Shown piece after piece: positions 8,629 through 18,419 of a DNA stretch of 64,000 nt; position 1 is the first letter of the stretch, and every line of letters begins with the position of its first letter. The DNA lies in the NCBI RefSeq assembly GCF_001559595.1, contig NZ_LNTY01000033.1, forward strand, positions 1-64,000, written 5' to 3'. A model generated the notes under the pieces. It did not search any database. It was not told the DNA's origin and saw only the letters and a program-made list of their open reading frames with translations. A program made the translations under genes and the position numbers. The stretch comes from Enterovibrio coralii. Its GTDB lineage: Bacteria > Pseudomonadota > Gammaproteobacteria > Enterobacterales > Vibrionaceae.

Positions 8629-9495
8629 TTAGCGAAGTCTGCGCACCAACATGAGGTTTTCTTTCAAGTGCTTAACGTTGCTTGTCATGCAAACGGGGAA
8701 AATGCCTTGGTTGGCGATGTTACGCAGCACAATGGCGGAAGGGCTCATCAATAACATATCTGCTTCGGCGCGTAGCTCTGCGATAAAACGTTTGTTCTCT
8801 GGCGTGTCGTACTCTTCTGGCAATGTCCCTTTGTGCTCAAACGCGCCATTTAGCAGAGGCGAGTAGGCAACGATAGTCACGTCAGGATTGGCGTCTTTAA
8901 GCAGTGCTTGAATGTCGTTGGTCAGACAAAGCTGAACGCCAAAATCTAAATTGGGTTTTGGGTGGATCACTGTGTGGCGGTATTGTGCGTAGCTGATGGG
9001 TGCCAGTGCTTTGCGTTCAATCAATACACAGAGGTCGCTCAGTCTGTCTAAGGTGTAGTTGGACACACCCAGCTTTTTGACGATACCTCGGTTTACGTAA
9101 TCGGTCAGCGTTTCCCACGTTTCTTCTAGTGGCGTATTCAGATCATCAATATGGGCGTAGAGCACATCAATGTAATCGGTACCTAAACGCGCCAAAGCCG
9201 CACTGACTGCACTATCAATTGCTGCTTTGCTCAAGCCTTCAGCCGTGGCAAAGTCTTTACCATCAAGCGGCATGGCACCAATCTTGGTATGGATTTCTAC
9301 CGAGTCGCGGTCGATGGTTTTCAGCCAATCACCAACCACTTGTTCGCTTTCGCCACCTTTGCCTGCCCAAAACGCATACGCGTTCGCGGTATCAATTACC
9401 GTCCCTCCCATGTGAATGAATGCATTTAGTACGTCAAAGGCGTCTGAAGAAGAGATGGTTGTACCAAAGGCGGCTGTACCTAAACCTGCTTTCAT
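8629..9495 (-). CDS. Aldo/keto reductase family protein
   Basis: A 288-residue NADPH-dependent oxidoreductase of TIM-barrel type. The catalytic tetrad is visible: Asp35 and Tyr40 in IDTANAYAFW, Lys71 in HTKIG and the His in LYAHIDD, followed by the GVSNY segment. It reduces aldehydes or ketones, but the substrate cannot be told from the sequence. AGGAGATCC-like sequence lies before the ATG at 9495. It is transcribed divergently from the ECF sigma factor gene across about 210 nt and is followed by its own hairpin, so it is monocistronic. Confidence 0.9.
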   Translation of the reverse strand: MKAGLGTAAFGTTISSSDAFDVLNAFIHMGGTVIDTANAYAFWAGKGGESEQVVGDWLKTIDRDSVEIHTKIGAMPLDGKDFATAEGLSKAAIDSAVSAALARLGTDYIDVLYAHIDDLNTPLEETWETLTDYVNRGIVKKLGVSNYTLDRLSDLCVLIERKALAPISYAQYRHTVIHPKPNLDFGVQLCLTNDIQALLKDANPDVTIVAYSPLLNGAFEHKGTLPEEYDTPENKRFIAELRAEADMLLMSPSAIVLRNIANQGIFPVCMTSNVKHLKENLMLVRRLR

Positions 9496-9706
9496 AGGAG
9501 ATCCTTACTGGTGATGCAGAAGAGTATTGCGAGCGTTTCTTCTGAGTGTGGAGTGCATTCAAAAGGATAGAGAGCTTGTGTTGTCAGTGAAAGCACTCGT
9601 TTCGGGTATAAGAACAAACTTATTTTACCGAAATGATTTCTCGGCAATGTATCAATCTAGGAGCAATACTCAATTCATTACGGTACGGACGCGAAAAGGC
9701 CCTTAA

Positions 9707-10969
9707 TTGTCTAAAAGATTGGAAGAAATCTATCGTCAGGAGTCATCAAAGATACTGGCGGCACTCATCCGTATTTTTGGTGTTGAGAACGTCGATTTGG
9801 CGGAGGACACCTTGCATGAAGCGTTCGGGAAAGCGTTAACGCATTGGCAAGAAAATGGTGAGCCAGAAAACCCCGGCGCATGGTTGATGCTGACGGCAAA
9901 AAACCATGCCATCGATGTGATTCGAAAGCACCGCCACAATGTAGAGTTCGCTGATGATATCGCGGTATTGCTCGACAGTGAGTGGACGCTATCAACCACG
10001 CTAGATGGGGCGTTTAGCGAACAGGCATTGCAAGAAGACATGCTGAATATGATCTTTTGGTGCTGCCACCCGAACATTAAGATTGATAACCAGTTACCGA
10101 TTATCTTAAAAGCCCTCTGCGGCTTCTCTCTTCCAGCGATTTCGAATGCACTGTTTTTGCCTGAAGAAACCGTAAAAAAGCGGCTGCAAAGAACAAAGCA
10201 GCAACTCAAACAATACCCGCTTAAACGCCCTGATGAGGCGCACATGGCGGAATCACTCTCGTCTGTACATCTGGCGTTATACCTTCTGTTCAACGAAGGC
10301 TTGTATTGCTCTGATGAGAAGAAACTCATCAACATCGATTTTTGTAAAGAGGCAATGAGTTTGTTGGCAAGGCTCATTGCAGCCCCGCAGGTTGCCAGTC
10401 GTGAAACGCTAGCCCTGTATGCCTTGATGCATTTCCATATGGCACGGCTTGAATCCCGCGTTGATAAAGATGGCTTGCCCGTGCCTTTAGACCTTCAAAA
10501 TCGTGAGTGTTGGGACAGAACCCAGATTCAACAAGGGCTGCAATGGCTAGCGTTTGCTCGAACCAACGTTCAAGACGAGGACATAAGATCTCGTTTTATG
10601 CTGGAAGCCATGATTGCCAGCGAACATTGCAAAGCAGCGTTGTTTGATGACACAAACTGGCGAGAAATAGAACGTCTGTATGACGCCTTATATGAAGTGA
10701 CCGCTTCGCCCGTGTCGCTACTAAATCAGGCGGTGGCCAATGCGTATTTGAACGACATGACAAAGGCGGTGGCTTTGGTGCATGAAGTGAACGATGAAAA
10801 GCGTTTGAGTGAGTCACATCTGCCCGATGCGACCCTGGCGCATATTTACGCCAAATGCGGCGATGAAACCGCCGCCAATGCTCATGCAAAAGCGTCGATG
10901 GCGAAAGGAGGCACCCAACAAGAGCAGCAACTGATGTTGTCTCAAATTGAGCGCCTCTTACGGGGTTAG
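9707..10969 (+). CDS. Large ECF sigma factor with C-terminal helical extension (DUF6596, ECF42-like)
   Basis: A 420-residue RNA polymerase sigma factor. Region 2 spans about residues 1-80 (IFGVENVDLAEDTLHEAFGKAL, then AIDVIRKHRH) and region 4 about 115-170 (ALCGFSLPAISNALFLPEETVKKRLQR in pieces). The remaining ~240 residues form a helical TPR-like extension typical of the ECF42-type group, which lack a classic anti-sigma factor. The start is a TTG at 9707 with AAGG 9 nt upstream; the first in-frame ATG lies inside the sigma domain, so it cannot be the start. Its 3' end overlaps by 4 nt the 3' end of a YCII/DGPF-domain gene on the other strand, the usual partner of this sigma type. Confidence 0.88.
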   Translation: MSKRLEEIYRQESSKILAALIRIFGVENVDLAEDTLHEAFGKALTHWQENGEPENPGAWLMLTAKNHAIDVIRKHRHNVEFADDIAVLLDSEWTLSTTLDGAFSEQALQEDMLNMIFWCCHPNIKIDNQLPIILKALCGFSLPAISNALFLPEETVKKRLQRTKQQLKQYPLKRPDEAHMAESLSSVHLALYLLFNEGLYCSDEKKLINIDFCKEAMSLLARLIAAPQVASRETLALYALMHFHMARLESRVDKDGLPVPLDLQNRECWDRTQIQQGLQWLAFARTNVQDEDIRSRFMLEAMIASEHCKAALFDDTNWREIERLYDALYEVTASPVSLLNQAVANAYLNDMTKAVALVHEVNDEKRLSESHLPDATLAHIYAKCGDETAANAHAKASMAKGGTQQEQQLMLSQIERLLRG

Positions 10970-11322
10970 CAATTACCCATTTGGACAACTTCTCGCACTT
11001 CTAAGCTCACGCCAGGAGAGAGGAAAATCGGGCATTCATTGGCGATTTGCAATGCCTCTTCCATGGTTTCTGCTCGGATGATGGAGTAGCCACTCACCAA
11101 TTCTTTCAGTTCTGCGGCAGCGATGTCTGTGACGACTTTATTCGGATCCATGCGCTTACCTGAAAAATGCAAGGGTGATCCGCCAGTGACAAGTTGATCA
11201 GAGGCTGCCAGCTTTTCCATCCACGCTTGCCATTGACCCATGATCGCCGCCATTTCATCAGGCGTTGATTTCGTTGCCCAGTCTGGATCGCCACCTTGAT
11301 AGATAAACATAAAGTCTTTCAT
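10966..11322 (-). CDS. YCII-related (DGPF-domain) protein
   Basis: A 118-residue protein starting MKDFMFIYQGGDPDWATKST, with the GQWQAWMEKL and LVTGGSPLHF segments and the later ELKELVSGYSIIRAETMEEA that mark the YCII/DGPF family. The ATG at 11322 has GGAG upstream; a longer frame back to 11556 lies over a terminator. In many bacteria these proteins are encoded next to ECF42-type sigma factors and are thought to be targets or modulators; here the gene faces the sigma gene tail-to-tail and the two stop codons overlap. This convergent arrangement differs from the more usual same-strand pair. Confidence 0.88.
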   Translation of the reverse strand: MKDFMFIYQGGDPDWATKSTPDEMAAIMGQWQAWMEKLAASDQLVTGGSPLHFSGKRMDPNKVVTDIAAAELKELVSGYSIIRAETMEEALQIANECPIFLSPGVSLEVREVVQMGNC

Positions 11323-11391
11323 GCTTGTTACTCCGTGTAATTGATTGAGGGTGAGATTCAACTCTCGGTAAGACAACGGATGAGCAAAATA

Positions 11392-11419
11392 AAAAGGGAC
11401 ACTTTTTTGCGTCCCTTTT
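11392..11419 (-). terminator. Intrinsic terminator of the YjfLMC-like cluster
   Basis: AAAAGGGAC pairs with GTCCCTTTT around a 10-nt T-rich loop; on the minus strand the stem is followed by a T run. It lies 38 nt after the stop of the glutathionylspermidine-synthase-like gene. Confidence 0.75.
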
Positions 11420-11456
11420 AAAAATAGTCTGTGCACACCGAATTGTGCGGTCGGGT

Positions 11457-12620
11457 TTAAAGAATGATATGAGGCAGATAGCGGGCAAGATCTTGGGTGA
11501 TCAAGGATGCGTCTTCGCGAATGGAAATCCCCGCGGCACGATCGTTTACCAGCCAACTGCCGATCAAGGTATAGTTGTCACCAAACTTGGGAAGCGGCTG
11601 ATATTGCTGAACAATGGCTTGGCTCGCGTTGTATGGGCCATCGGTTTTGAAGTGTGTTTTCCCGTTTCTTACGACTTCAATGTTTGCGCCTTCACGCGAG
11701 AAAAGCGGTTTGACCACATAGTTCTCGAGGTGTGAGGCATTGGCATCGTCGGCAAAGTAGGAAGGCAACAAGTTAGGATGATTGGGATGAAGCTTCCAAA
11801 GCATTGGCAGTAGAGCTTTGTTCGACAATACCGACTTCCACATGGGCTCTAACCAGTTAATGGTGGCTGAACCTAAATACTGCGCGTACTCCTCGTCGAA
11901 CATGAACTCCCACGGGTAGAGCTTGAACATCCAACGAATTTCTCGGCCTGTGGTATCCACAAACTCATTGCGATCGTTGATGCCTATATCTTCGACATAA
12001 ACAAAGCCGGTTGAGAGCCCGGCTTCTTTGGCGCAATCTTCAAGATATTGCACCGTTGCACGGTCTTCTTCTGTGTCCTTGCAGCAACTGAAATGGAGTC
12101 GCTGGCCGGGTTGACGACGAGACAACTCAGCAAACCGCGCCATGATGAAATCTTGCAAGATATTAAACTGATCGGCACTTTGGTGAATGCGTCCGCTATC
12201 GACCACATCCTCTAGCCAGACCCATTGCCAGAACCCTGTCTCAAACAGTGAGGTGGGCGTATCGGCGTTGTTCTCATAGAGCTTGGCAGGATTGACTCCG
12301 TCGTAGGTAAAATCAAGCCGTGCGTAGAGAGAAGGATCGTTGCGCTTCCATGATTGAACGACAAGATCCCACATGGATGCTGGGATCCCAAATCGGCGGA
12401 GTAAAACTTCATCGCGCACCACCCGATCAACCACATCAAGACACATTTGGTGGATTTCTTCAGTCGGCTTTTCCAGATCGCCTTCGATTTGCTTTAAATT
12501 GAACTGGTAATAGGCGGTTTCATCCCAGTAAGGCTCGCCATACATGGTATGAAACCCAAAGCCGTATTTCTGCGCGAGGGCGCGCCAATGGGGACGTTCT
12601 GCGATTTCCCGTCGGAACAC
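11457..12620 (-). CDS. Glutathionylspermidine synthase family ATP-grasp protein (YjfC/YgiC-like)
   Basis: A 387-residue protein closely following the E. coli YgiC/YjfC pattern: YGFGFHTMYGEPYWDE near residue 20, LLENNADTPTS-like YENNADTPTSLFE near 120, then YVVKPLFSREGAN and GSWLVNDRAAGISIRED at the C-terminus. The family has the glutathionylspermidine synthetase ATP-grasp fold but often lacks the amidase half; the biological substrate is not established. The start is GTG at 12620, 2 nt after the stop of the DUF1190 gene, with GAGGTGG upstream. Together with the two upstream genes it forms a YjfL-YjfM-YjfC-like cluster. Confidence 0.88.
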   Translation of the reverse strand: MFRREIAERPHWRALAQKYGFGFHTMYGEPYWDETAYYQFNLKQIEGDLEKPTEEIHQMCLDVVDRVVRDEVLLRRFGIPASMWDLVVQSWKRNDPSLYARLDFTYDGVNPAKLYENNADTPTSLFETGFWQWVWLEDVVDSGRIHQSADQFNILQDFIMARFAELSRRQPGQRLHFSCCKDTEEDRATVQYLEDCAKEAGLSTGFVYVEDIGINDRNEFVDTTGREIRWMFKLYPWEFMFDEEYAQYLGSATINWLEPMWKSVLSNKALLPMLWKLHPNHPNLLPSYFADDANASHLENYVVKPLFSREGANIEVVRNGKTHFKTDGPYNASQAIVQQYQPLPKFGDNYTLIGSWLVNDRAAGISIREDASLITQDLARYLPHIIL

Positions 12621-12622
12621 GC

Positions 12623-13173
12623 TTAGCCACCTCGGCTTGATGAAACGGATTTACCAAAGCCGCCGCGTGACATCACGTTGCCTATGGTGCCGCCTGATTT
12701 CTTGGTAGAACTGGACGAGACTTTCGCCGGTTTACCAAACGATCCTGCGAGCTTTGCGCCATCACTGGAATACAGGCCACCGCGATAGCGGTAAACGGGT
12801 TTGGAGTAGTAACGCTTTTTCTTCTTTTTGAAGTAATCATCATCCAAGGCATTGGCAAAGAAGAACCCTGCCAGTGCGGGAATAAACCACGAGCCGTAGC
12901 GTTCACACCCTTCCTGAAAATCAGATTCACAGGCGTATTGGCTTTGATAGCGAGGCGCATCTTGGGCGGCGTCTTCCACGGCATCTTTGTAGGCAACTTG
13001 GCATTGCGCCACTTCTTCTGGAAAAGCGTTTGAGCACTCCTGCGCGTTTTGGAACACAAAGCCTTCGGTTTGCGGCTCAAAGAAGCACCCTGATATACCG
13101 CCCACAAAAGTAAACGGCACCGCTTTAGTGCTTTGTTCATGGATGCGCGTTTGACGTTCTGACTTCTTTTCAT
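12623..13173 (-). CDS. DUF1190 (YgiB/YjfM) family putative lipoprotein, one frameshift near 13125
   Basis: Conserved envelope protein of unknown function. The start MKRSQNVKRASMNKALK is read from the ATG at 13173, after which the frame must shift to reach VPFTFVGGISGCFFEP and the rest. Restoring one T in the run at 13124-13126 (plus strand) joins them into 183 residues, normal for the family. The GGISGC segment may be a lipobox. Typical features follow: the ECSNAFPEEVAQCQVAYKDA region, a poly-lysine KKKKKR stretch and a Ser/Gly-rich RGGFGKS tail. It sits 14 nt after the DUF350 gene and 2 nt before the synthase-like gene. Confidence 0.82.
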
Positions 13174-13187
13174 GACAGACTCCTACA

Positions 13188-13603
13188 TCAGTAAGTCAGA
13201 CATGCAGCATTCAAGATGCCAATCGAGACGGAGACGACAGCGAGGATGATACCTGCGGGCAGTTCATCGTTCTCAATGCGCTCTGTCAGCTCTTTTAAAA
13301 GCAAAAAACGCACGATGGCAAATGCAATGAACTGGCTGATCATGCAATGACGCCCCACACCGCAAAATCGACGATATCGACGGAATTTTTCGCAGCCCCA
13401 GCGATAGCCAAGCAGTAGCCCAAGAACGCACCGCCCAAGGCAACGGCCGCAGTGACGCTTTTCTGATCTTTGATCAGTGCCCATTCATCGTAAGGTGTGA
13501 CGCGCACATAGATGAATTTAAACACCAGCACAAAGACCAAAGAGGTCGCAAAGTAGATAAGAAAATTCGGTAGGCCAGAGAGCAGTCCCGAGAGCAATTC
13601 CAT
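13188..13603 (-). CDS. DUF350 (YjfL-like) membrane protein, one frameshift near 13343
   Basis: Small polytopic inner-membrane protein. The first frame begins MELLSGLLSGLPNFLIYFAT and runs through VRVTPYDEWALI and GGAFLGYCLAIAGAA; the second gives FAIVRFLLLKEL and GIILAVVSVSIGILNAACLTY in pieces. Restoring one base between VIA and ISQFIAF, at about 13340-13345, joins them into a 138-residue protein with four predicted membrane segments, as in YjfL. It is the first gene of the YjfL-YjfM-YjfC-like cluster, whose biochemical role is unknown although the order is conserved in enterobacteria. Confidence 0.82.
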
Positions 13604-13756
13604 ATGTCGTTTCCTATTGTTTCACGTATTTTGAGCATAGAGGGTTTCATGCAAAGTGGGTTATACACTACCTAACTTTACGGAAAGGTTTTGTGTTAAA
13701 AGTGAACAGCATAGGGATTGAGCGAAAGAATGCGATGGAGATGGGCTGAAAATGAA

Positions 13757-13788
13757 AAAGCGCGCGCCCGAATCAGGCAACGCGCTTT
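13757..13788 (-). terminator. Terminator of rsgA
   Basis: AAAGCGCG pairs with CGCGCTTT around a 16-nt loop; in the minus direction the stem ends in a T run. It lies 64 nt after the rsgA stop codon. Confidence 0.65.
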
Positions 13789-13852
13789 GTATGTGGTGCT
13801 TTAACGTTGATGGCAGATTAACTGCGCGTGCAGCGCAAAAAGCGACTGCTGA

Positions 13853-14899
13853 TCAAAAGCCTTTGTTTTTACGGTTTTGCTTTTGTATGTCGTACACCAT
13901 TTGGGTAAACGCTTTGTCTTTGGCACGTTTGGTCGCAATGGTGGCTGAGTTGCGTGCATCTTCGCGTTGCAGCTTTTGGTAGTTGTTGAGGCGCCGCTCA
14001 TCAATCGTACCCGCTTTCAATGCTGCTTGGATTGCACAGCCTGGCTCATTGTGGTGCTGACAGTCGCTAAAACGACATTGCGCTTCAAGCTCTTTAATGT
14101 CGGCGAAGACATTACTGATGCCTTCTTCGGTATCGAAGATTTGAAGCTCACGCATCCCCGGTGTATCCAGCAATACGGCACCAGACGGTAGACAGTGCAA
14201 ACTGCGCGACGTGGTGGTGTGTCGGCCTTTGCTGTCGCTTTCGCGAATCCCACCTGTTGCCTGCACGTCATCACCCATTAGGGTATTCGCCAAGGTCGAC
14301 TTACCTACGCCAGATGAGCCCATGACAACAAGGGTTTTACCTTGTTTAAGCCAAGGTTTCAGTGTGTCGATTGTGCTTGCGTCTAGGCCGTTTACCGCTT
14401 CGACATAAAGCAGGGGAGACAGTGCTTCTACCGACTGTTTTCTGTCGTACATGGTGTCTTCGTCAACCAAGTCTCGCTTGGTGAGAATCACCACAGGTTC
14501 AACGTCTGCCTCTGAACACATCGCCAAATAACGTTCAATGCGGTTGAGGCTAAAGTCGTTGTCGAGCGCACACACAATAAAAGCGGTGTCGACGTTTGCA
14601 GCAATAAGCTGCTCTTTGACCTTTGAACCTGCTGCTTTACGGGCGAACAGGGATTGTCTGTCCAGCAAACGCAGAAACTGCCCGGTATCGTCAAGCAACA
14701 CCCAGTCGCCCACCGTCATTGATGGAAACGAAGGATGAATCTCCAAAGGAGTTGTACCGCTTTCACTGACGAGAACAAACTGGCTTCTGTGATGCTCAGC
14801 AATTCGCGCGATGTGCGTGTTTTCGTAATCGTCGAGTGTCAACTGCTGTTGGAATACAGGTTGCCAGCCAAGTTGGTTAAGCGATGAAAATGATGTCAT
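13853..14899 (-). CDS. rsgA: Ribosome small subunit-dependent GTPase RsgA
   Basis: A 348-residue circularly permuted GTPase that helps the final maturation of the 30S subunit. An OB-fold N-terminal domain is followed by GTPase motifs in permuted order: TKRD (G4), MGSSGVGKSTLANTL (G1) and DTPGMREL (G3), then a zinc knuckle with Cys and His in CRFSDCQHHNEPGC. The ATG at 14899 is preferred, with AGGGA 8 nt upstream; a GTG at 14917 would add six residues. Many Vibrionaceae have more than one RsgA-like gene, and this divergent sequence may be the second copy rather than the orn-linked one. Confidence 0.9.
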   Translation of the reverse strand: MTSFSSLNQLGWQPVFQQQLTLDDYENTHIARIAEHHRSQFVLVSESGTTPLEIHPSFPSMTVGDWVLLDDTGQFLRLLDRQSLFARKAAGSKVKEQLIAANVDTAFIVCALDNDFSLNRIERYLAMCSEADVEPVVILTKRDLVDEDTMYDRKQSVEALSPLLYVEAVNGLDASTIDTLKPWLKQGKTLVVMGSSGVGKSTLANTLMGDDVQATGGIRESDSKGRHTTTSRSLHCLPSGAVLLDTPGMRELQIFDTEEGISNVFADIKELEAQCRFSDCQHHNEPGCAIQAALKAGTIDERRLNNYQKLQREDARNSATIATKRAKDKAFTQMVYDIQKQNRKNKGF

Positions 14900-14914
14900 T
14901 GGTCTTTCCCTACG

Positions 14915-14933
14915 CACAGAGTCACGCTCTGTG
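14915..14933 (-). promoter_or_regulatory. Hairpin in the rsgA leader
   Basis: CACAGAG pairs with CTCTGTG around a 5-nt loop, ending 16 nt upstream of the chosen rsgA ATG and just ahead of its AGGGA. It could tune translation, but no function is shown. Confidence 0.3.
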
Positions 14934-15255
14934 AGATAAAATTACAGAGTTAGGTAGGGTCAATGCTATAAATATGGACCCCGGTTTTATTCACCGGGCA
15001 AGATGGGTTTGATTCTGATGGGAAGTAACGGTGTGAAAGTTGTTTACGCGTTGCTTCTATCAGCGAGCAAATCCTGCCGGGTGGGTCATTGTTACAATCA
15101 TTTTATTCCTCCTGGTTTTGCCACGATTTTTCATGACACTTATCTCGTTTGAATTCGCGGCGAATCTAACATGAAGATCTTTCTGCTGTAAAGCTGTCGG
15201 TTATCGTATTGTCTGTTGATGAAGATCTTCCCTCGACACATTCATGGAGAGAGCT
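14934..15255. other. Intergenic region between rsgA and prolyl oligopeptidase
   Basis: About 320 bases separating two divergent genes. It must contain both promoters. I find no reading frame or extended structure in it. Confidence 0.45.
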
Positions 15256-17302
15256 ATGTTCCGTTATCCGGAGACCCGAAAAGACACCACGGTTGATACC
15301 TATTTCTCAACAAATGTTGCAGATCCTTACCGCTGGCTTGAAGACGATTTAAGCGAAGAAACCGCGAAGTGGGTTGAAGCGCAAAATACGGTGACGTTTG
15401 CTATCTCAACAGTATTCCGTTTCGCGGTGCCATCAGGGAACGATTAGAAGCGGCCAATAACTATGTGAAAGAGTCGGCCCCTTTCAAGCGTGGTGACTTC
15501 ACCTATTTCTACCGCAATGACGGTCTGCAAAATCAAACCGTGGTTTATCGCTTCAAAGACGACATTCGTGCTGCGGTTGTGTTTCTAGACCCGAACACCT
15601 GGAGTGATGAAGGCACAACTCTCTCGACCAACTACGTTTTTCCCGCGACGACAAATATATTGCCTACTCCACGTCAGAAGGCGGCAGTGATTGGCGCACC
15701 ATCTATGTCATGGATGCCGAGTCTGGCGAACTGCTGGGCGATAAGATTGAGAATGTGAAGTTCTCTGGCATTGAATGGCGAGGAAGTGAAGGATTCTATT
15801 ATTCCACCTACGACAAGCCAGAAGGCAGTGAGCTCTCAGCGCGGACAGAGCACCACAAGCTTTACTTTCATAGGCTAGGCACTGCGCTTCAAGACGACGA
15901 ATGTGTTTTTGGTAACGAAACCGACCCGCAGTTTCGTTATGTGGGCGGATATACGACGGAAGACGATCGCTATTTGGTGATCAGCGGTGCCAATGCCACG
16001 TCGGGCAACATGCTGTATGTACAAGATTTACAGATGGGCACCGAGTGTATTTGCTTGACTCATGATGACAGTGCTGACAGCGATGTGGTTGATCATATCG
16101 ATGGCAAACTGCTTATCTACACCAACTTGGATGCGCCAATGGGACGCATCGTTAGCGCGAACGCTCAAACGCCAACACAAGATGGCTGGGTAGACGTTAT
16201 CCCGGAAACCGAACATGAACTGAGCTTCACGACAGGCGCAGGGTATCTTTTCATCAGCTATTTGGTGGATGTACAAACGCAGGTGAAGCAGTACCGTATG
16301 AACGGTGAGTTTGTCAGAGACATTGCTCTGCCGGGCGTGGGGATGGCGTCAGGTTTTGGCGGACGCAAGAAAGACAAAAACCTTTACTACAGCTTCACCA
16401 ACTACACCACTGCCAGCAATACCTACTTGTTTGATCCAGAGTCCGGGGATGCCGTGCTGTATCGCAGAAGTGCTTGTGTTATCGACAGTACTCAACTGGA
16501 ATCTAAACAGGTTTTCTATATCTCGAAAGATGGCACTAAAGTGCCGATGACCATTTGTTACCGCAAAGGCATCACATTGGATGGCAGAAACCCCACCATT
16601 TTGTATGGTTACGGCGGTTTTAATATCAGCTTAGAGCCGAGCTTTAATCCGAGTGTGGCGAGTTGGATTGAGATGGGCGGTGTTTACGCTGTTGCTAACC
16701 TTCGCGGCGGCGGTGAATACGGCAAAGCGTGGCACAAGGCGGGCACGCAGCAACAAAAACAAAATGTCTTCGATGACTTTATTGCGGCGGCAGAATATCT
16801 GATTGCTCAGCAATATACTTCGTCGGAAAAGCTTGCCATTCGCGGCGGTTCAAACGGCGGTTTGCTGGTGGGCGCGTGTATGACTCAACGCCCTGAGCTG
16901 TTCAAAGTAGCACTGCCTGCGGTGGGTGTGTTGGACATGTTGCGCTACCACACCTTTACCTCAGGCGAAGGCTGGGCCTATGACTACGGTACGTCAGCGC
17001 AGAGCGAAGCGATGTTTACGTACCTTCTTGGTTATTCGCCTGTTCACAACGTAAAAGAAGGCGAGAGATATCCATCCACGTTAGTCACAACGGCCGATCA
17101 CGACGACCGCGTTGTGCCTGCACATTCCTACAAGTTCATTGCAGAACTTCAGTCTAAACAGTCTGGTGAGAACCCTGTGTTGATCCGTATTGATGTCAAT
17201 GCAGGACATGGCGCAGGCATGCCAATGCACAAAGTGCTGGATTTGAACGCAGACGTGTATGCCTTCTGCTTCGACCAAATGGGGTTTGAGCCTAAGCTTT
17301 GA
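15256..17302 (+). CDS. Prolyl oligopeptidase family serine peptidase (S9A), two frameshifts near 15400 and 15641
   Basis: Cytoplasmic peptidase of the S9A family that cuts short peptides, either after proline or, in PtrB-like members, after basic residues. Three frames are needed: up to about 15400, then to about 15641, then to 17302. Restoring one base after GTGACGTTTG and one T in the run at 15637-15641 yields 682 continuous residues, the family length. The last part shows the beta-propeller and the hydrolase domain with Ser in [10 protein letters not shown], Asp in [10 protein letters not shown] and His in NAGHGAGM. The ATG at 15256 has GGAGAGAG 6 nt upstream; an ATG at 15244 does not. A terminator follows at 17322. 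Confidence 0.88.
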
Positions 17303-17321
17303 TGTAATGTCGAGACAAGAT

Positions 17322-17347
17322 AAAAACGCGCTGGTGGGCGCGTTTTT
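17322..17347 (+). terminator. Intrinsic terminator
   Basis: AAAAACGCG pairs with CGCGTTTTT around an 8-nt loop and is followed by more T residues, 20 nt after the prolyl oligopeptidase stop. Confidence 0.85.
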
Positions 17348-17537
17348 TCTTTTGAGAAGGCTATTTTCTATCGTAAGTCTCATAACATCACAGCGATTAC
17401 AGTTAGCTTAAACAACGACATGTTAATCGGGTTGTGTTTCATTGATTCACGTTTCCAGAAGGATGATTAACGGGCTATAAAGCAACGAGTAAAGCAGAGC
17501 ACTAAGCCTGTTTGAACGCAGACAGAAGGAATTGAAC

Positions 17538-18389
17538 ATGTTTGACCGGATACAAAAACACGCGTTAATCAGCACAGTTCTTTTGGCATTCAGTTTTGGC
17601 GTTGTAGCCGAAGAAATTGTGATGGTTCCCGTCTCCCTTGACGGTGAAACCGTTCAACTTGAAATGCTTATCTACAAACCCGATGCCATTGAGAAGCCTA
17701 GACCCACCCTTGTCCTCAACCATGGCTCGACGGGCTATGGCAATGATCCAAGCCTTTTCACCGCGAAAGTCGATTATTTTCATCCCATCATTGATCACTT
17801 CATTGCGAGAGATTGGGTGGTGATTGCGCCGATGCGACGCGGACGTGGTGGTTCCGAGGGGCTTTATGATGAAGGCTTTGACGAGGCACGAACTTCATAC
17901 ACCTGTGAAACCGACTTATCACTGAAAGGGGCTTACCGCGGGTTGGATGACATTCATGCGTCTGTTGAGGCGATTTCAACCATGCCGTTTGTCGACAAAG
18001 ATCGCTTGGTTATCTCAGGAGTATCTCGAGGCGGAATTCTGAGTACTGCCTATGCGGGCATATATCCTGATGATGTTAAAGGCGTGATTAACTTTGTAGG
18101 CGGTTGGATATCAGATTGGTGTTCAACGGCAGATGACATTAATGGTGCGCTATTTCGCGACGGCGGAAAAGCGAAGGTGAGTTCAATTTGGTTGTATGGC
18201 GAGAACGACTCCTTCTATTCGATGGCGCATTCACGCAATAACTTTGACACCTATGTCTCAGCGGGTGGCGATGGAGAGTTTCATACCATTGAGTTGGATG
18301 ATGAAATCAACGGGCACTTTGTGAATATGTACTCCAATACATGGACCAAGCTAGTGGACGAATACTTGAAACAAATCGACGTCGAGTAG
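17538..18389 (+). CDS. Exported alpha/beta hydrolase
   Basis: A 283-residue alpha/beta hydrolase with an N-terminal signal peptide (cleavage near residue 24, after GVVA). The oxyanion-hole segment is VLNHGSTG (about 59-66), the nucleophile elbow is GVSRGG with Ser163, and the Asp and His of the triad are likely those in LYGENDSFY and EINGHFVN. The fold resembles dienelactone hydrolases and acyl peptidases, but the substrate is unknown. The ATG at 17538 has AAGGA 7 nt upstream. It is likely transcribed alone, between two terminators, and would act in the periplasm or outside the cell. Confidence 0.82.
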   Translation: MFDRIQKHALISTVLLAFSFGVVAEEIVMVPVSLDGETVQLEMLIYKPDAIEKPRPTLVLNHGSTGYGNDPSLFTAKVDYFHPIIDHFIARDWVVIAPMRRGRGGSEGLYDEGFDEARTSYTCETDLSLKGAYRGLDDIHASVEAISTMPFVDKDRLVISGVSRGGILSTAYAGIYPDDVKGVINFVGGWISDWCSTADDINGALFRDGGKAKVSSIWLYGENDSFYSMAHSRNNFDTYVSAGGDGEFHTIELDDEINGHFVNMYSNTWTKLVDEYLKQIDVE

Positions 18390-18397
18390 AAACAAAA

Positions 18398-18416
18398 CAG
18401 GGGCTATAGGCCCCTG
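18398..18416. terminator. Hairpin between convergent genes
   Basis: CAGGGGC pairs with GCCCCTG around a 5-nt loop in the 30-nt gap between the hydrolase and methyltransferase genes. It lacks a long T run, so it may be a weak terminator for both. Confidence 0.55.
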
Positions 18417-18419
18417 AAT

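Noticed and set aside
12682..13173. 163-codon minus-strand protein
   Set aside because: Only its first 17 residues are genuine (DUF1190 start); the rest is the wrong frame after a one-base loss.
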